Assembly (NCBI GenBank): GCA_011192125.1
Contig: DUEL01000022.1
Coordinates: 1-39,915 of the forward strand
Reading direction: 5' to 3'
Source: Thermoflexia bacterium
GTDB lineage: Bacteria; Chloroflexota; Anaerolineae; B4-G1; DUEL01
Length of the DNA stretch: 39,915 nucleotides
A program made the position numbers and the translations under genes. Below, one piece after another: positions 27,258-35,292 of this stretch. The notes beneath the pieces were generated by a model. The model saw only the letters and a list, made by a program, of their open reading frames with translations, did not search any database and was not told the DNA's origin. How positions within the stretch are numbered: position 1 is the stretch's first letter; each line of letters opens with the position of its first letter.

Positions 27258-28172
27258 ATGTCCCGAAAGACAGCGTGGAGCGTTCTCGTTCTGGTGCTTG
27301 TTGCCGCAGTCGTGGTGTTTAGCGGATGCAAGCCGGCCGAGCCGGAACTGGGCTCTGAGGAAAACCCCATCGTCTGGGCCTTCGTGCCCTCCGGCGAGAT
27401 GGAACGGGTCGCGGCGGGGGCCCAGCAAGTGGCAGACCTGTTGCATGAGCAGACCGGCCTCTACTTCAAGACCTTCGTCGCCACCGAGTACGCCGGCGTG
27501 ATCGAGGCGATGTGCAGCGATCCGCCTGAGGCCCACATGGGCTCTCTGGCGACGTTCTCCTACGTCCTGGCCGCCGATCGTGGCTGCGCCGAGGCCGCCC
27601 TAGTGTCGGTCCGCTACGGCAGCCCCACCTACAACGGCCAGATCATCGTCCGCGCCGACAGCGGCATCACCAGCATCGAGGACCTGAAGGGGAAGACCTT
27701 CTGCCGCCCCGACCCGCTCTCCACCAGCGGCTGGATCATCCCGATGCTCACCATGCGGGCCGCCGGACTTGATCCCGATACCGATCTGGCGGAGATCGTG
27801 GACGCTGGCGCGCACGACGCGGTGGTCGCCGCTGTCTACAACGGCGACTGCGATGCTGGCGCCACCTACGTGGACGCTCGCTCCCGCATCGAGGACGAGC
27901 ATCCCGACGTGATGGAGAAGGTGGTGGTCATCGAGGTCACCGCCGACATCCCCAACGACGGCGTCCAGTTCGTGCCCTCCCTGCCGCAGGAACTGAAGGA
28001 CAAGATCGTGGAGGGCCTGCTGGCCATCGCCGAGACCGATGAGGGCAAGGAGGCGCTGGATATCGCCTACCAGTGGGCCGGCCTGATCAAGGCGGACGAC
28101 TCCTTCTACGATCCGTTCCGGCAGGTGCTCCAGGCCTCCGGTATGAGCATCGAGGAACTGGTCCAGGAGTAA
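27258..28172 (+). CDS. phnD: Phosphonate/phosphate ABC transporter substrate-binding lipoprotein
   Basis: The 304-residue precursor has a lipoprotein signal ending at Cys24 (VVVFSGC) and the PhnD-type fold: IVWAFVPSGEMERVAAGAQQVADLL, GSLATFSYVLAAD, ITSIEDLKGKTFCRPDPLSTSG and the ADIPNDGVQFVPSLP segment. PhnD proteins capture phosphonates, phosphite or phosphate outside the membrane for a PhnCE importer. No C-P lyase or phosphonatase gene lies nearby, so the ligand is open. The start follows AAAGGAG at the right distance. It is followed by a strong hairpin and then by phnC. Confidence 0.93.
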   Translation: MSRKTAWSVLVLVLVAAVVVFSGCKPAEPELGSEENPIVWAFVPSGEMERVAAGAQQVADLLHEQTGLYFKTFVATEYAGVIEAMCSDPPEAHMGSLATFSYVLAADRGCAEAALVSVRYGSPTYNGQIIVRADSGITSIEDLKGKTFCRPDPLSTSGWIIPMLTMRAAGLDPDTDLAEIVDAGAHDAVVAAVYNGDCDAGATYVDARSRIEDEHPDVMEKVVVIEVTADIPNDGVQFVPSLPQELKDKIVEGLLAIAETDEGKEALDIAYQWAGLIKADDSFYDPFRQVLQASGMSIEELVQE

Positions 28173-28203
28173 TCCTGTCCACAAAGCGGATCCGAGGAAG
28201 CAA

Positions 28204-28229
28204 GAGGGGGGACCTCCGGGTCCCCCCTC
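28204..28229 (+). other. Intercistronic hairpin between phnD and phnC
   Basis: An 11-bp perfect GC-rich stem (28204-28214 with 28219-28229) closes on a TCCG tetraloop. No T tract follows, so it probably stabilises the phnD message end or lowers read-through, favouring the binding protein over the pump. Confidence 0.6.
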
Positions 28230-28247
28230 CTAACAGCGAGAGGGAAG

Positions 28248-29033
28248 ATGCTAGAGGTCAAACATCTTACCAAAATCTACGAAGATGGGACCGTCGCCTT
28301 GCGAGACGTCAGTTTCACCGTGGAGGACGGTGAATTCCTGGTCGTCATCGGGCTGAGCGGCTCCGGCAAGTCCACTCTCCTTCGTTGCATCAACCGGCTC
28401 ATCGAGCCGACGGAGGGGCAGATCATCTGGAACGGGATCGACATCACCGCGGCCGATCCGGCCCAGCTCCGCGAGATCCGCCGCCAGATCGGTATGATTT
28501 TCCAGCAGTTCAACCTGGTCAAGCGGTCCTCCGTATTGACCAATGTCCTTGCTGGCCGGCTGGGCTACGTCAACCCGTGGGCCAGCCTGCTGCACCGCTT
28601 TCCCAAGGAGGACATCGAGATGGCGATGCAGGCGCTGGAGCGAGTAGGCATCGCCGATCAAGCGCACAAGCGGGCAGACGAACTGAGCGGTGGTCAGCAG
28701 CAGCGGGTGGGTATCGCCCGCGCCCTGATGCAACAACCCAAGATGATCCTAGCCGACGAGCCGGTGGCCAGCCTGGATCCTGTCCTCGCCCATTCCATCC
28801 TGGGCTACCTGGAGCAACTGAACCAGGAAGAAGGGATCACCGTCATCTGCAGCCTGCACTTCCTCGACCTGGTCCAGCGATACGCCACAAAGGTCATCGG
28901 CCTGAGGGACGGTCGGATCGTCTACCGGGGCACCCGGGAGGATATCCGCCGGATGACCGATGAGGAGTTCAAGGAGATCTACGGCGAGGAAGCGGTCCGG
29001 GTGAGCGTAGGCCCACGCGAAGGAGGAGCGTAA
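28248..29033 (+). CDS. phnC: Phosphonate/phosphate ABC transporter ATP-binding protein
   Basis: The 261-residue ATPase has Walker A GLSGSGKST (35-43), the Q-loop in GMIFQQFNLVKRSSVLTNVLAGRLG, the signature LSGGQQQRVGIARAL and Walker B MILADEPVASLDP. The RSSVLTNVLAGRLGY stretch is characteristic of PhnC proteins. It would energise the permease encoded next. The start is ATG 28248 behind GAGAGGG. Its stop codon is directly followed by the phnE start. Confidence 0.95.
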   Translation: MLEVKHLTKIYEDGTVALRDVSFTVEDGEFLVVIGLSGSGKSTLLRCINRLIEPTEGQIIWNGIDITAADPAQLREIRRQIGMIFQQFNLVKRSSVLTNVLAGRLGYVNPWASLLHRFPKEDIEMAMQALERVGIADQAHKRADELSGGQQQRVGIARALMQQPKMILADEPVASLDPVLAHSILGYLEQLNQEEGITVICSLHFLDLVQRYATKVIGLRDGRIVYRGTREDIRRMTDEEFKEIYGEEAVRVSVGPREGGA

Positions 29034-30551
29034 ATGGCGACACGGACCATCCAAAGAGAAAAACTCCCCAGCCTGGTCCCTCCGCCAGTAGCCGGCATTG
29101 CCTCCCTGATCATCCCCGGCCTGGGACAGGTCCTGGCACGGGAGACACGGAGGGGATTGCTTTTATTCGGCTCTCTGGTCAGCATCACCGGACTGATGGT
29201 CTGGCGAATCTACGACCTGGCGCACCTGGAGCCCGGTCCGCTGGCGATGCTCAGGAAAGCCATCGCTCGCCGTCCTGTCTTCGTGGTGCCGATGCTGATC
29301 GGCATCGTGGCTCTATGGTTGTGGAACGCCTGGGACGCCTACCGGCAGGCCCAGCCCGACGTCAAAGGGGGGGCAGGCATCTTCGTCCTCGTCATCGTCC
29401 TCTTCTTTACCCTCGGCTGGCAGATCGGTGAGATCGACCTCTACAAACTGGGCAGCGAACTCCCCGACGCCTGGCGACCGCTCTCTCAGGTCCTCTGGCC
29501 CTGGCCGGCAGCCGTCGAACGGGAGGAGGAGATCCTCAGCGCGGGAGCCGACATCTTGGTTCCCTGCGACGACAACCCGCCCCCACCACCAGAAGAGGTA
29601 CCCGGTCAGCCCTACCTAGTCGCCACGCCGACCTGCGGGGAGCTCTCCGAACTCGGTGAGAACAACCAGATCATCCCTGGGACCACGCTCAAACTCGTCG
29701 GCCGAGGGTTCGCGCCGAACACGGAGACGAAGATCTGGTGGGTCGACCCGCTGGGCAACGAGTTCGTCGTCCGTCAGAGCGGAGAGTACGTGGTCTTCCA
29801 GACGGACGACACCGGCTCTTTCGAGATCGAACTGATCATGCCCTACCGGCTCATCCCACCCAGCGCGGCCGGTCCACAGATCCACCGGGTAGAGGCACGG
29901 CAGGTGGTAGGCACCGGCCCGGCCCGGCCCAGCGAGCCGTTGCGGATCAGCATCGCCCGGATGATCGAGACCATCTTCCTGGGGATGATGGCGACGATCT
30001 TCGGCATTTTCTTCTCCATCCCGATCAGTTTCCTGGCCGCCAAGAACTTGATGTCCGGCTCCTGGCTCACCCTCGCCGTCTATTACTTCACCCGCACGAT
30101 CCTCAACATCGTCCGCTCCATCGAGCCGCTGATCTGGGCCATCATCGCCGTCGTGGTCGTCGGCCTGGGACCCTTCGCGGGAATCCTCGCCCTCACCATC
30201 CACTCCATCGCCGCTCTGGGGAAACTCTACTCTGAGGCCATCGAGAGCATCGACCCCGGCCCCATTGAAGCGATCCAGGCCACCGGCGCAAACCGGCTCC
30301 AGACCATCGTGTACGCCGTCATCCCCCAGATGATCCCTCCCTTCGTCTCTTTCTCGATCTACCGGTGGGACATCAACGTGCGGATGTCCACCGTCATCGG
30401 TCTGGTGGGCGGCGGCGGCATCGGCTTCGTGCTGATCCAGTACATCAAGTTGCTGGACTACCGAGCCGCGGGGATCGCCGTCTGGTTCATCGCCATCACC
30501 GTGGCGATCCTGGACTACGTGAGCGCGGAGATCCGGCAGCGGTTTGTATAG
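29034..30551 (+). CDS. phnE: PhnE-type permease with extra N-terminal membrane and ectodomain region
   Basis: The 505-residue protein is about twice the usual PhnE length. The C-terminal 260 residues are the permease: ARMIETIFLGMMATIFGIFFSIPISFLAAKNLM, a LYSEAIESIDPGPIEAIQATGANRLQTIVYAVIPQ coupling helix (EAA motif) and the end GGGGIGFVLIQYIKLLDYR. In front are several membrane helices, including an ASLIIPGLGQVLARETRRGLLLFG segment, and a soluble insert (about 185-305) with a TIG/Ig-like pattern (PGTTLKLVGRGFAPNTETKIWWVDPLGNEF). The insert should lie outside the membrane and may dock the binding protein. ATG 29034 follows AAGGAGGAG and abuts the phnC stop. Confidence 0.9.
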   Translation: MATRTIQREKLPSLVPPPVAGIASLIIPGLGQVLARETRRGLLLFGSLVSITGLMVWRIYDLAHLEPGPLAMLRKAIARRPVFVVPMLIGIVALWLWNAWDAYRQAQPDVKGGAGIFVLVIVLFFTLGWQIGEIDLYKLGSELPDAWRPLSQVLWPWPAAVEREEEILSAGADILVPCDDNPPPPPEEVPGQPYLVATPTCGELSELGENNQIIPGTTLKLVGRGFAPNTETKIWWVDPLGNEFVVRQSGEYVVFQTDDTGSFEIELIMPYRLIPPSAAGPQIHRVEARQVVGTGPARPSEPLRISIARMIETIFLGMMATIFGIFFSIPISFLAAKNLMSGSWLTLAVYYFTRTILNIVRSIEPLIWAIIAVVVVGLGPFAGILALTIHSIAALGKLYSEAIESIDPGPIEAIQATGANRLQTIVYAVIPQMIPPFVSFSIYRWDINVRMSTVIGLVGGGGIGFVLIQYIKLLDYRAAGIAVWFIAITVAILDYVSAEIRQRFV

Positions 30552-30555
30552 GATA

Positions 30556-30640
30556 ACCACAGAGACACGGAGGGCACAGAGGGGCACCAAGGGGTTCAGG
30601 AAAACTTCATGAACCTCTGTGTCCTCTGTGTCTCCGTGGT
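30556..30640. repeat. CACAGAG-type inverted repeat
   Basis: Two 27-bp arms (30556-30582 and 30614-30640) are inverted copies with three mismatches, built from CACAGAG-like units around a 31-bp centre. It fills the gap between phnE and the first glycosyltransferase and could fold as a terminator. A partial copy lies at 34626-34651. Confidence 0.75.
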
Positions 30641-30649
30641 GAGATACAT

Positions 30650-31624
30650 ATGGCCGAACTGGCGGTCGTGATCGTTAGTTGGAACGTGAGGGACCTCTTG
30701 GCCACGTGCCTGAGGTCCCTCTTTGCCGACCTAGAGCGATGGGGACGGACAGCAGAGGTCTGGGTGGTGGACAACGCATCCACGGACGGCACCCCGGAAA
30801 TGGTGACCCGGAAATTCCCCAATGTCCACCTCATCGCCAGTCCGAAGAACCTCGGCTTCGCCGCCGGAAACAACCTCGCGCTGCGCGAGATCCTTGCAGG
30901 GGATGACTCGGGCGCCGAACGTCGAACATCGAACATCGAACGTCAAACGTCAAGCGTCAAGCGTCAAACGTCCTTCGTCTGGTTGCTGAACCCCGATACC
31001 GAAGTGCTGCCGGGGGCGACGGCGGCGTTGGTGGAGGCGCTGGAGGCCCATCCGGAGGTCGGCGTGGTCGGCGCGAAGCTCCTCTACGCCGATGGCTCCC
31101 TCCAGCACTCCGCCTTCCGCTTCCCCGGCGTCCTCCAACTGGCGTTCGACCTCTTCCCCCTCCCCACTCGCCTCTACGAGACCCCCCTTAACGGGCGATA
31201 CCCACGACGACTATACGAAGGCGAAGCGCCGTTTTCCGTGGGTCACCCCCTGGGGGCATCGATGATGGTCCGGACGGAAGCGATCCGGCAGGTGGGGCTG
31301 CTGGACGAGGGATACCGAATGTACTGCGAGGAGATCGACTGGTGCTGGCGAATGCGGAGGGCGGGCTGGAAAGCCCTCTGCGTACCGACAGCACAGGTGG
31401 TCCACCACGCCGGCCAATCCACCCGACAGGTCCCCATCCCCTCGTTCGTGAACCTGTGGACCAGCCGGGCGCGGCTCTACCGGAAGCACCACGGGCCGGT
31501 GCGTCGTCACCTGGCACGGACGTTGGTCCGGCTGGGAATGCGGAGGCGAATGCGGAGGGCCTCGCAGGAGTGGCGGGAGGCGTGTGAGGCCGTGCTCGAG
31601 GCTTGGGAGTGGGTGACTAGGTGA
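30650..31624 (+). CDS. Family 2 glycosyltransferase with repeat-derived insertion
   Basis: The 324-residue protein is a GT-A fold transferase of the rhamnosyl-transferase-like group: VVIVSWNVRDLLATCLRSL, VVDNASTDGT (39-48), NLGFAAGNN and WLLNPDTEVL (111-120), then HPLGASMMVRTEAIRQVGLLDEGY. Between residues about 84 and 108, where relatives have a short turn, there is a hydrophilic insert (SGAERRTSNIERQTSSVKRQTS) encoded by eight tandem 7-bp repeats. The frame is kept and all motifs remain, so the protein may be active. The C-terminal residues and the stop codon fall in another short GGTGAC-type repeat. Substrate unknown; probably cell-surface glycan synthesis. Confidence 0.9.
   Translation: MAELAVVIVSWNVRDLLATCLRSLFADLERWGRTAEVWVVDNASTDGTPEMVTRKFPNVHLIASPKNLGFAAGNNLALREILAGDDSGAERRTSNIERQTSSVKRQTSFVWLLNPDTEVLPGATAALVEALEAHPEVGVVGAKLLYADGSLQHSAFRFPGVLQLAFDLFPLPTRLYETPLNGRYPRRLYEGEAPFSVGHPLGASMMVRTEAIRQVGLLDEGYRMYCEEIDWCWRMRRAGWKALCVPTAQVVHHAGQSTRQVPIPSFVNLWTSRARLYRKHHGPVRRHLARTLVRLGMRRRMRRASQEWREACEAVLEAWEWVTR
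30917..30972 (+). repeat. Heptanucleotide tandem repeat inside the glycosyltransferase gene
   Basis: Eight head-to-tail copies of a 7-bp unit, consensus RARCRTC (GAACGTC, GAACATC, GAACATC, GAACGTC, AAACGTC, AAGCGTC, AAGCGTC, AAACGTC). The array is 56 bp long and is translated. Confidence 0.9.
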
Positions 31625-31642
31625 CCGAGCGATTGGGTGACC
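31612..31642 (+). repeat. GGTGAC-type short repeat at the glycosyltransferase end
   Basis: Three GGTGAC-cored units (31612, 31620 and 31636) flank and include the stop codon of the first glycosyltransferase gene. It is another short repeat next to the heptamer-bearing gene. Confidence 0.4.
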
Positions 31643-31652
31643 GGGGGAGGAT

Positions 31653-32393
31653 ATGGAGATCGCGGCTGTTGTGCTGACGCTGAACGAGGAGGAGAACATC
31701 GAGGAATGCCTGGCGAGCCTGGCATGGGTAGACCGGCGGGTGGTGTTCGACTCGTTCAGCACCGATCGGACGGTGGAACTGGCCCGACAGGCTGGCGCGG
31801 AGGTGATCCAGCACCCCTTCGAGAACTACGCCCAGCAGCGGAACGCCGCCCTGGAGCGGGTCGAGGCGGAGTGGATCTTCTTCGTGGACGCCGACGAGCG
31901 AGCGACACCGGAACTGGCGGAGGAGGTCCGAACAGTAACCGCAGGGGATCTAGAAGAGGTAGCCTGGTGGATCCCACGCCACAACTACATCTTCGGCCGG
32001 CTCACCCTCGGCGCAGGCTGGTACCCCGACTATCAATTGCGGCTGGTACGCCGTGGTTACGCCCACTGGGAACGGCCTGTCCACGAGATCGCTGTGGTGA
32101 ATGGACCGTCGGGACACCTTCAGAACCCGCTCATTCACTACAACTACCGGGACCTGGCCGACTTTGTCGAGCGGCAGAGACGGTACACCGACTATGACGC
32201 CCGCATCCTGCTGGAGGAAGGGGTCTGTCCCCGCTTCTACACCCCCTACTCCCAGGCAGTGCGCCACTTCTGGTGGCGGTTTGTCACCCTGCGCGGGATA
32301 CGGGACGGACTGCACGGACTGCGGCTGAGCCTACTGATGGCCTACTTCGAGGCGATAAAGTATCGACGGTTGCGCAGGATGGTGTCGGAGTAG
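31653..32393 (+). CDS. Family 2 glycosyltransferase (WaaE/KdtX-like)
   Basis: The 246-residue protein begins AAVVLTLNEEENIEECLASL and has DSFSTDRTVELARQAGAEV, the FFVDADERATPEL box (DxD-like, metal and nucleotide-sugar binding) and PVHEIAVVNG. This pattern fits the WaaE-like beta-1,4-glucosyltransferase group. A C-terminal amphipathic stretch (FWWRFVTLRGIRDGLHGLRLSLLMAYFEAIKYRRLRR) probably holds it at the inner membrane. Start ATG 31653 lies behind GGGGGAGG. It ends 3 nt from the convergent rel stop codon, leaving no room for a terminator. Confidence 0.9.
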   Translation: MEIAAVVLTLNEEENIEECLASLAWVDRRVVFDSFSTDRTVELARQAGAEVIQHPFENYAQQRNAALERVEAEWIFFVDADERATPELAEEVRTVTAGDLEEVAWWIPRHNYIFGRLTLGAGWYPDYQLRLVRRGYAHWERPVHEIAVVNGPSGHLQNPLIHYNYRDLADFVERQRRYTDYDARILLEEGVCPRFYTPYSQAVRHFWWRFVTLRGIRDGLHGLRLSLLMAYFEAIKYRRLRRMVSE

Positions 32394-32396
32394 CAC

Positions 32397-34547
32397 CTAC
32401 CCCTGCCGCTGTGCCTCGATCACGTTGGGCACCTTATTGATGCGGGCCAGGATCCGTCCCAACTGCCCGATGTCGGTCACCGCCATTGTAATGTAGAGGG
32501 TGACCATATTCTGATCCCTCGTGATGCTGATCCCCTCGATGTTGATTCCCTCTCGGGTCACGACTCCGCTGATGTCGTGGAGAAGACCTGCCCGGTCGAA
32601 GGCGAAGACGGAGACCACCACAGGGAACGTTTTCGCCTGCGCCCCCCAACTGACCTCGATGAGCCGCTCCGGGTCCCGAACGTTCAGAACGTTGGGACAA
32701 TCCCGTCGGTGAATGGTGATCCCCCGCCCCCGGGTGACGTAACCCACGATCTCCTCGCCAGGGATCGGATTGCAGCACCGCGCCAGGCGGGTCAGCAAAC
32801 CACCGGTGCCCAGCACCTGCATATCGGTGGAGACCTGCGCGGGGATGGGGGCGGGGGGTGGTATCTCCGGGCGCGTCGCCTCCTCCTTACGGCGGGCCTC
32901 GACCACCCGGGCGGCGATCTGACGGCTGTTGATGTCGCCAAATCCGATCCGGGCCAGGAAATCATCCACTTTCTCGTAACCGAACAGAGCTGCCACCTTC
33001 TCGTGCGCCATCCCTGTCAGGCCCAACCGCCGCAACTCACGCTCCAGGATCGCTCGTCCCGCAGCGATATTCTGTTCTCGGTCCTGCCTTCGGAACCACT
33101 GTCGAATCTTGGAACGGGCGCGGGCCGTCCGCACGTACCCCAGGTCCGGATTCAGCCAATCCCGACTGGGAGCCGCTCGCTTCGCCGTGATGATCTCCAC
33201 CTGATCCCCTGTCCTGAGGACGTAGTCCAGCGGCACCCATCGGCCGTTCACCTTGGCCCCTCGGCACCGATGGCCGATCTCCGTGTGGACATAGTAGGCA
33301 AAGTCGATAGGCGTAGCGCCGGCCGGCAGGTCGATGATCTTCCCTTTAGGCGTAAAAACGTAGACCCGATCCTCAAAGAGGTCAGTGCGCACGGCCTCGA
33401 CGAACTCCCCGGCGTCGTCCGCGTCGCTCCGGGCCTCGATTTGAGCCCGCAGGGCCGCGATCTTTTCTTCGAACTGCCGATCCCGTTTCGTCCCCTCCTT
33501 ATACCGCCAGTGGGCAGCGATACCGTACTCAGCGATGCGATGCATGTAGTGAGTGCGGATCTGCACCTCCAGCGTCTTGCCATCCATCCCCACCACAGCG
33601 GTGTGGAGGGATTGGTACATATTCTCCTTCGGCGTGGCGATGTAGTCGTCGAACTCACCGGGGATAGGGGTCCAGAGATTGTGGACGATCCCCAAGACGT
33701 GGTAACAATCGGGGATCGTGTCCACGATGACACGGACCGCCCGAATGTCGTACACCCGCTCCAGGGGGATCTGTTTACGCTGCATTTTCCGGTAGATGCT
33801 GTAGATATGCTTGGGGCGGCCGGTGATCTTGGCCCTGATCCCTTCCAGCCGGAGCTGATGATCCAGTATGGCGATGTATTGCTCGATCTCCTTTTCCCGT
33901 TCCTCCTTCCTGGCGGCCAACTGGCGAGCGATCATGTAGTACAGATCCGGCTGCAAATAACGGAACGCCAGGTCCTCCAGCTCCCCCTTCCAACGCCAGA
34001 TACCCAGCCGGTTGGCCAGCGGGGCGTGAATCTCCAACGTCTCCTTGGCCAATCGCCGCTGCCGATCCGGAGGCAACGCCCCCAAGGTCCGCATATTGTG
34101 CAAGCGATCGGCCAACTTGATCAGCATCACCCGCGCATCCTTGGCCATCGCCAGGAAGGTCTTGCGCAGGCTCTCCAGTTCCCGTTCGTCCCGCTCGGCG
34201 GCCCCCATCCGGCCCAGCCGGTTGATCACCTGCAGTTTCGTCACCCCGTCCACCAGACGGGCCACGGTCGGACCGAACCGCTGCTCCAACTCTTTGATCG
34301 AGACGCCGCAATCCTCCGCCACGTCGTGCAAGAGGCCGGCCGCCAGCGTCTCGACGTCCATCCGCAAGTCGGCCAGCAATCCCGCGACCGCCAGGCAGTG
34401 CCGAATGTAGGGCTCCCCGGAGAGGCGACGCTGTCCCTCGTGAGCCGCCGCAGCGAACTCGTAGGCACGGCGGACCAGGTCCCTCCTCTGCTCGTCCGGG
34501 ACCTTGGTGAGGATCGCCTCAATACTCGGAGAGGGATACTCCGCCAT
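32397..34547 (-). CDS. rel: Rel/SpoT-type (p)ppGpp synthetase/hydrolase
   Basis: The 716-residue protein controls the stringent response. Domains in order: HD hydrolase with His50, HDxxED (His74, Asp75, Glu78, Asp79) and Asn151 in ADRLHNMRTL; synthetase with YDIRAVRVIV and DDYIATPKENMYQSLHTAV (Tyr311); TGS (VYVFTPKGKIIDLPAGATPIDFAYYVHTEIGH); helical and zinc-finger-like regions; ACT at the C-terminus. The hydrolase looks intact, yet the synthetase loop reads EFDD (298-301), the ExDD type linked to synthetase-only RelA, instead of the RxKD of bifunctional enzymes. The start at 34547 is the Met before the first conserved helix; a longer upstream frame would cross the promoter. Confidence 0.95.
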   Translation of the reverse strand: MAEYPSPSIEAILTKVPDEQRRDLVRRAYEFAAAAHEGQRRLSGEPYIRHCLAVAGLLADLRMDVETLAAGLLHDVAEDCGVSIKELEQRFGPTVARLVDGVTKLQVINRLGRMGAAERDERELESLRKTFLAMAKDARVMLIKLADRLHNMRTLGALPPDRQRRLAKETLEIHAPLANRLGIWRWKGELEDLAFRYLQPDLYYMIARQLAARKEEREKEIEQYIAILDHQLRLEGIRAKITGRPKHIYSIYRKMQRKQIPLERVYDIRAVRVIVDTIPDCYHVLGIVHNLWTPIPGEFDDYIATPKENMYQSLHTAVVGMDGKTLEVQIRTHYMHRIAEYGIAAHWRYKEGTKRDRQFEEKIAALRAQIEARSDADDAGEFVEAVRTDLFEDRVYVFTPKGKIIDLPAGATPIDFAYYVHTEIGHRCRGAKVNGRWVPLDYVLRTGDQVEIITAKRAAPSRDWLNPDLGYVRTARARSKIRQWFRRQDREQNIAAGRAILERELRRLGLTGMAHEKVAALFGYEKVDDFLARIGFGDINSRQIAARVVEARRKEEATRPEIPPPAPIPAQVSTDMQVLGTGGLLTRLARCCNPIPGEEIVGYVTRGRGITIHRRDCPNVLNVRDPERLIEVSWGAQAKTFPVVVSVFAFDRAGLLHDISGVVTREGINIEGISITRDQNMVTLYITMAVTDIGQLGRILARINKVPNVIEAQRQG

Positions 34548-34576
34548 TCTGATCCCAATTCCTCCTTCCCCAATCG

Positions 34577-34604
34577 AGTATAGTACAGGTGGTAGGATTG
34601 TCAA
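34577..34604 (-). promoter_or_regulatory. Promoter of rel
   Basis: On the minus strand a consensus TTGACA (34604-34599), 16 nt, TATACT (34582-34577). Transcription would start about 25 nt before the ATG, just upstream of an AAGGAGG site. Confidence 0.7.
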
Positions 34605-34625
34605 CGCCCGTGCCAAACAGATCCC

Positions 34626-34651
34626 ACCACAGGAACACAGAGGGCACAGAG
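34626..34651. repeat. CACAGAG-type repeat, partial copy
   Basis: A 26-bp segment matches the left arm of the 30556-30640 inverted repeat with few differences (ACCACAG, ACACAGAGGGCACAGAG). Only one arm is present. It lies between the divergent rel and rsmD promoters. Confidence 0.6.
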
Positions 34652-34687
34652 CTTCCACCGCGGCTCGACCCCCAGAGATCCGTCCAT

Positions 34688-34716
34688 TTGTCAAAAAGCG
34701 CAGAGACGGGTATAGT
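34688..34716 (+). promoter_or_regulatory. Promoter of rsmD-rimO
   Basis: TTGTCA (34688-34693), 17 nt, TATAGT (34711-34716). The predicted start near 34723 leaves a leader of only about 9 nt before the rsmD ATG. Confidence 0.65.
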
Positions 34717-34731
34717 CTGAGGCGAAGAACG

Positions 34732-35292
34732 ATGAGGGTGATTGCAGGAAAGGCCAAAGGGCGAAAACTGAAGTCGGTGCCCGGTGGAGGGACCCGCCCC
34801 ATCACCGACCGGGCCAAGTCGGCCCTGTTCAACATCCTGGGAGAGGACGTGATCGGTTGTCGGTTCCTCGACCTCTTCGCCGGGACCGGACAGGTGGGCA
34901 TCGAGGCCCTCAGCCGAGGAGCGGCTGAGGCGGTCTTCGTCGAACGGAGCGCGGCCGCCCTGCGCACGATCCGTGAGAACCTCGCCCACACCGGCCTGAC
35001 CGATCAGGCCAGGGTGGTCCGAGCCGACGTCTTCGAATTCCTGCGCCGGGAGCCAGAACCGTTCGATTACATCTACATCGCTCCACCTCAATACCAGGGC
35101 TTGTGGGCAGAAACCCTGCGAGCGCTGGATGCTCACCCTGGATGGTTGGCAGAGGACGGCTGGGCTATCGCCCAGATCCATCCCAGGGAGTACGAGGACC
35201 TGCCGCTGAAGAACCTCCTGCTGTTCGACCAGAGGCGGTACGGCGGGGTGATGCTCTGTTTCTTCGCCCTCACGGAGGAACCATTGGAATGA
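34732..35292 (+). CDS. rsmD: RsmD-like RNA (guanine-N2) methyltransferase
   Basis: The 186-residue protein matches RsmD, which methylates G966 of 16S rRNA using SAM: MRVIAGKAKGRKLKSVPG at the N-terminus, TRPITDRAKSALFNIL, and the SAM motif DLFAGTGQVGIEA (47-59). The catalytic [DN]PP[YF] motif is changed to APPQY (117-121), so the acidic residue that contacts the base amine is replaced by Ala. It may be a lineage variant. ATG 34732 is chosen because it opens the conserved N-terminus and follows a promoter. The stop overlaps the rimO start as ATGA. Confidence 0.88.
   Translation: MRVIAGKAKGRKLKSVPGGGTRPITDRAKSALFNILGEDVIGCRFLDLFAGTGQVGIEALSRGAAEAVFVERSAAALRTIRENLAHTGLTDQARVVRADVFEFLRREPEPFDYIYIAPPQYQGLWAETLRALDAHPGWLAEDGWAIAQIHPREYEDLPLKNLLLFDQRRYGGVMLCFFALTEEPLE

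Noticed and set aside
28251..28736. Open frames on the minus strand over phnC
   Set aside because: Antisense to a clear ABC ATPase; no motif.
30917..30972. CRISPR array
   Set aside because: The units are 7 bp with no spacers; it is a simple tandem repeat.
32577..34583. A 668-codon open frame on the plus strand
   Set aside because: Antisense to rel; no recognisable domain.
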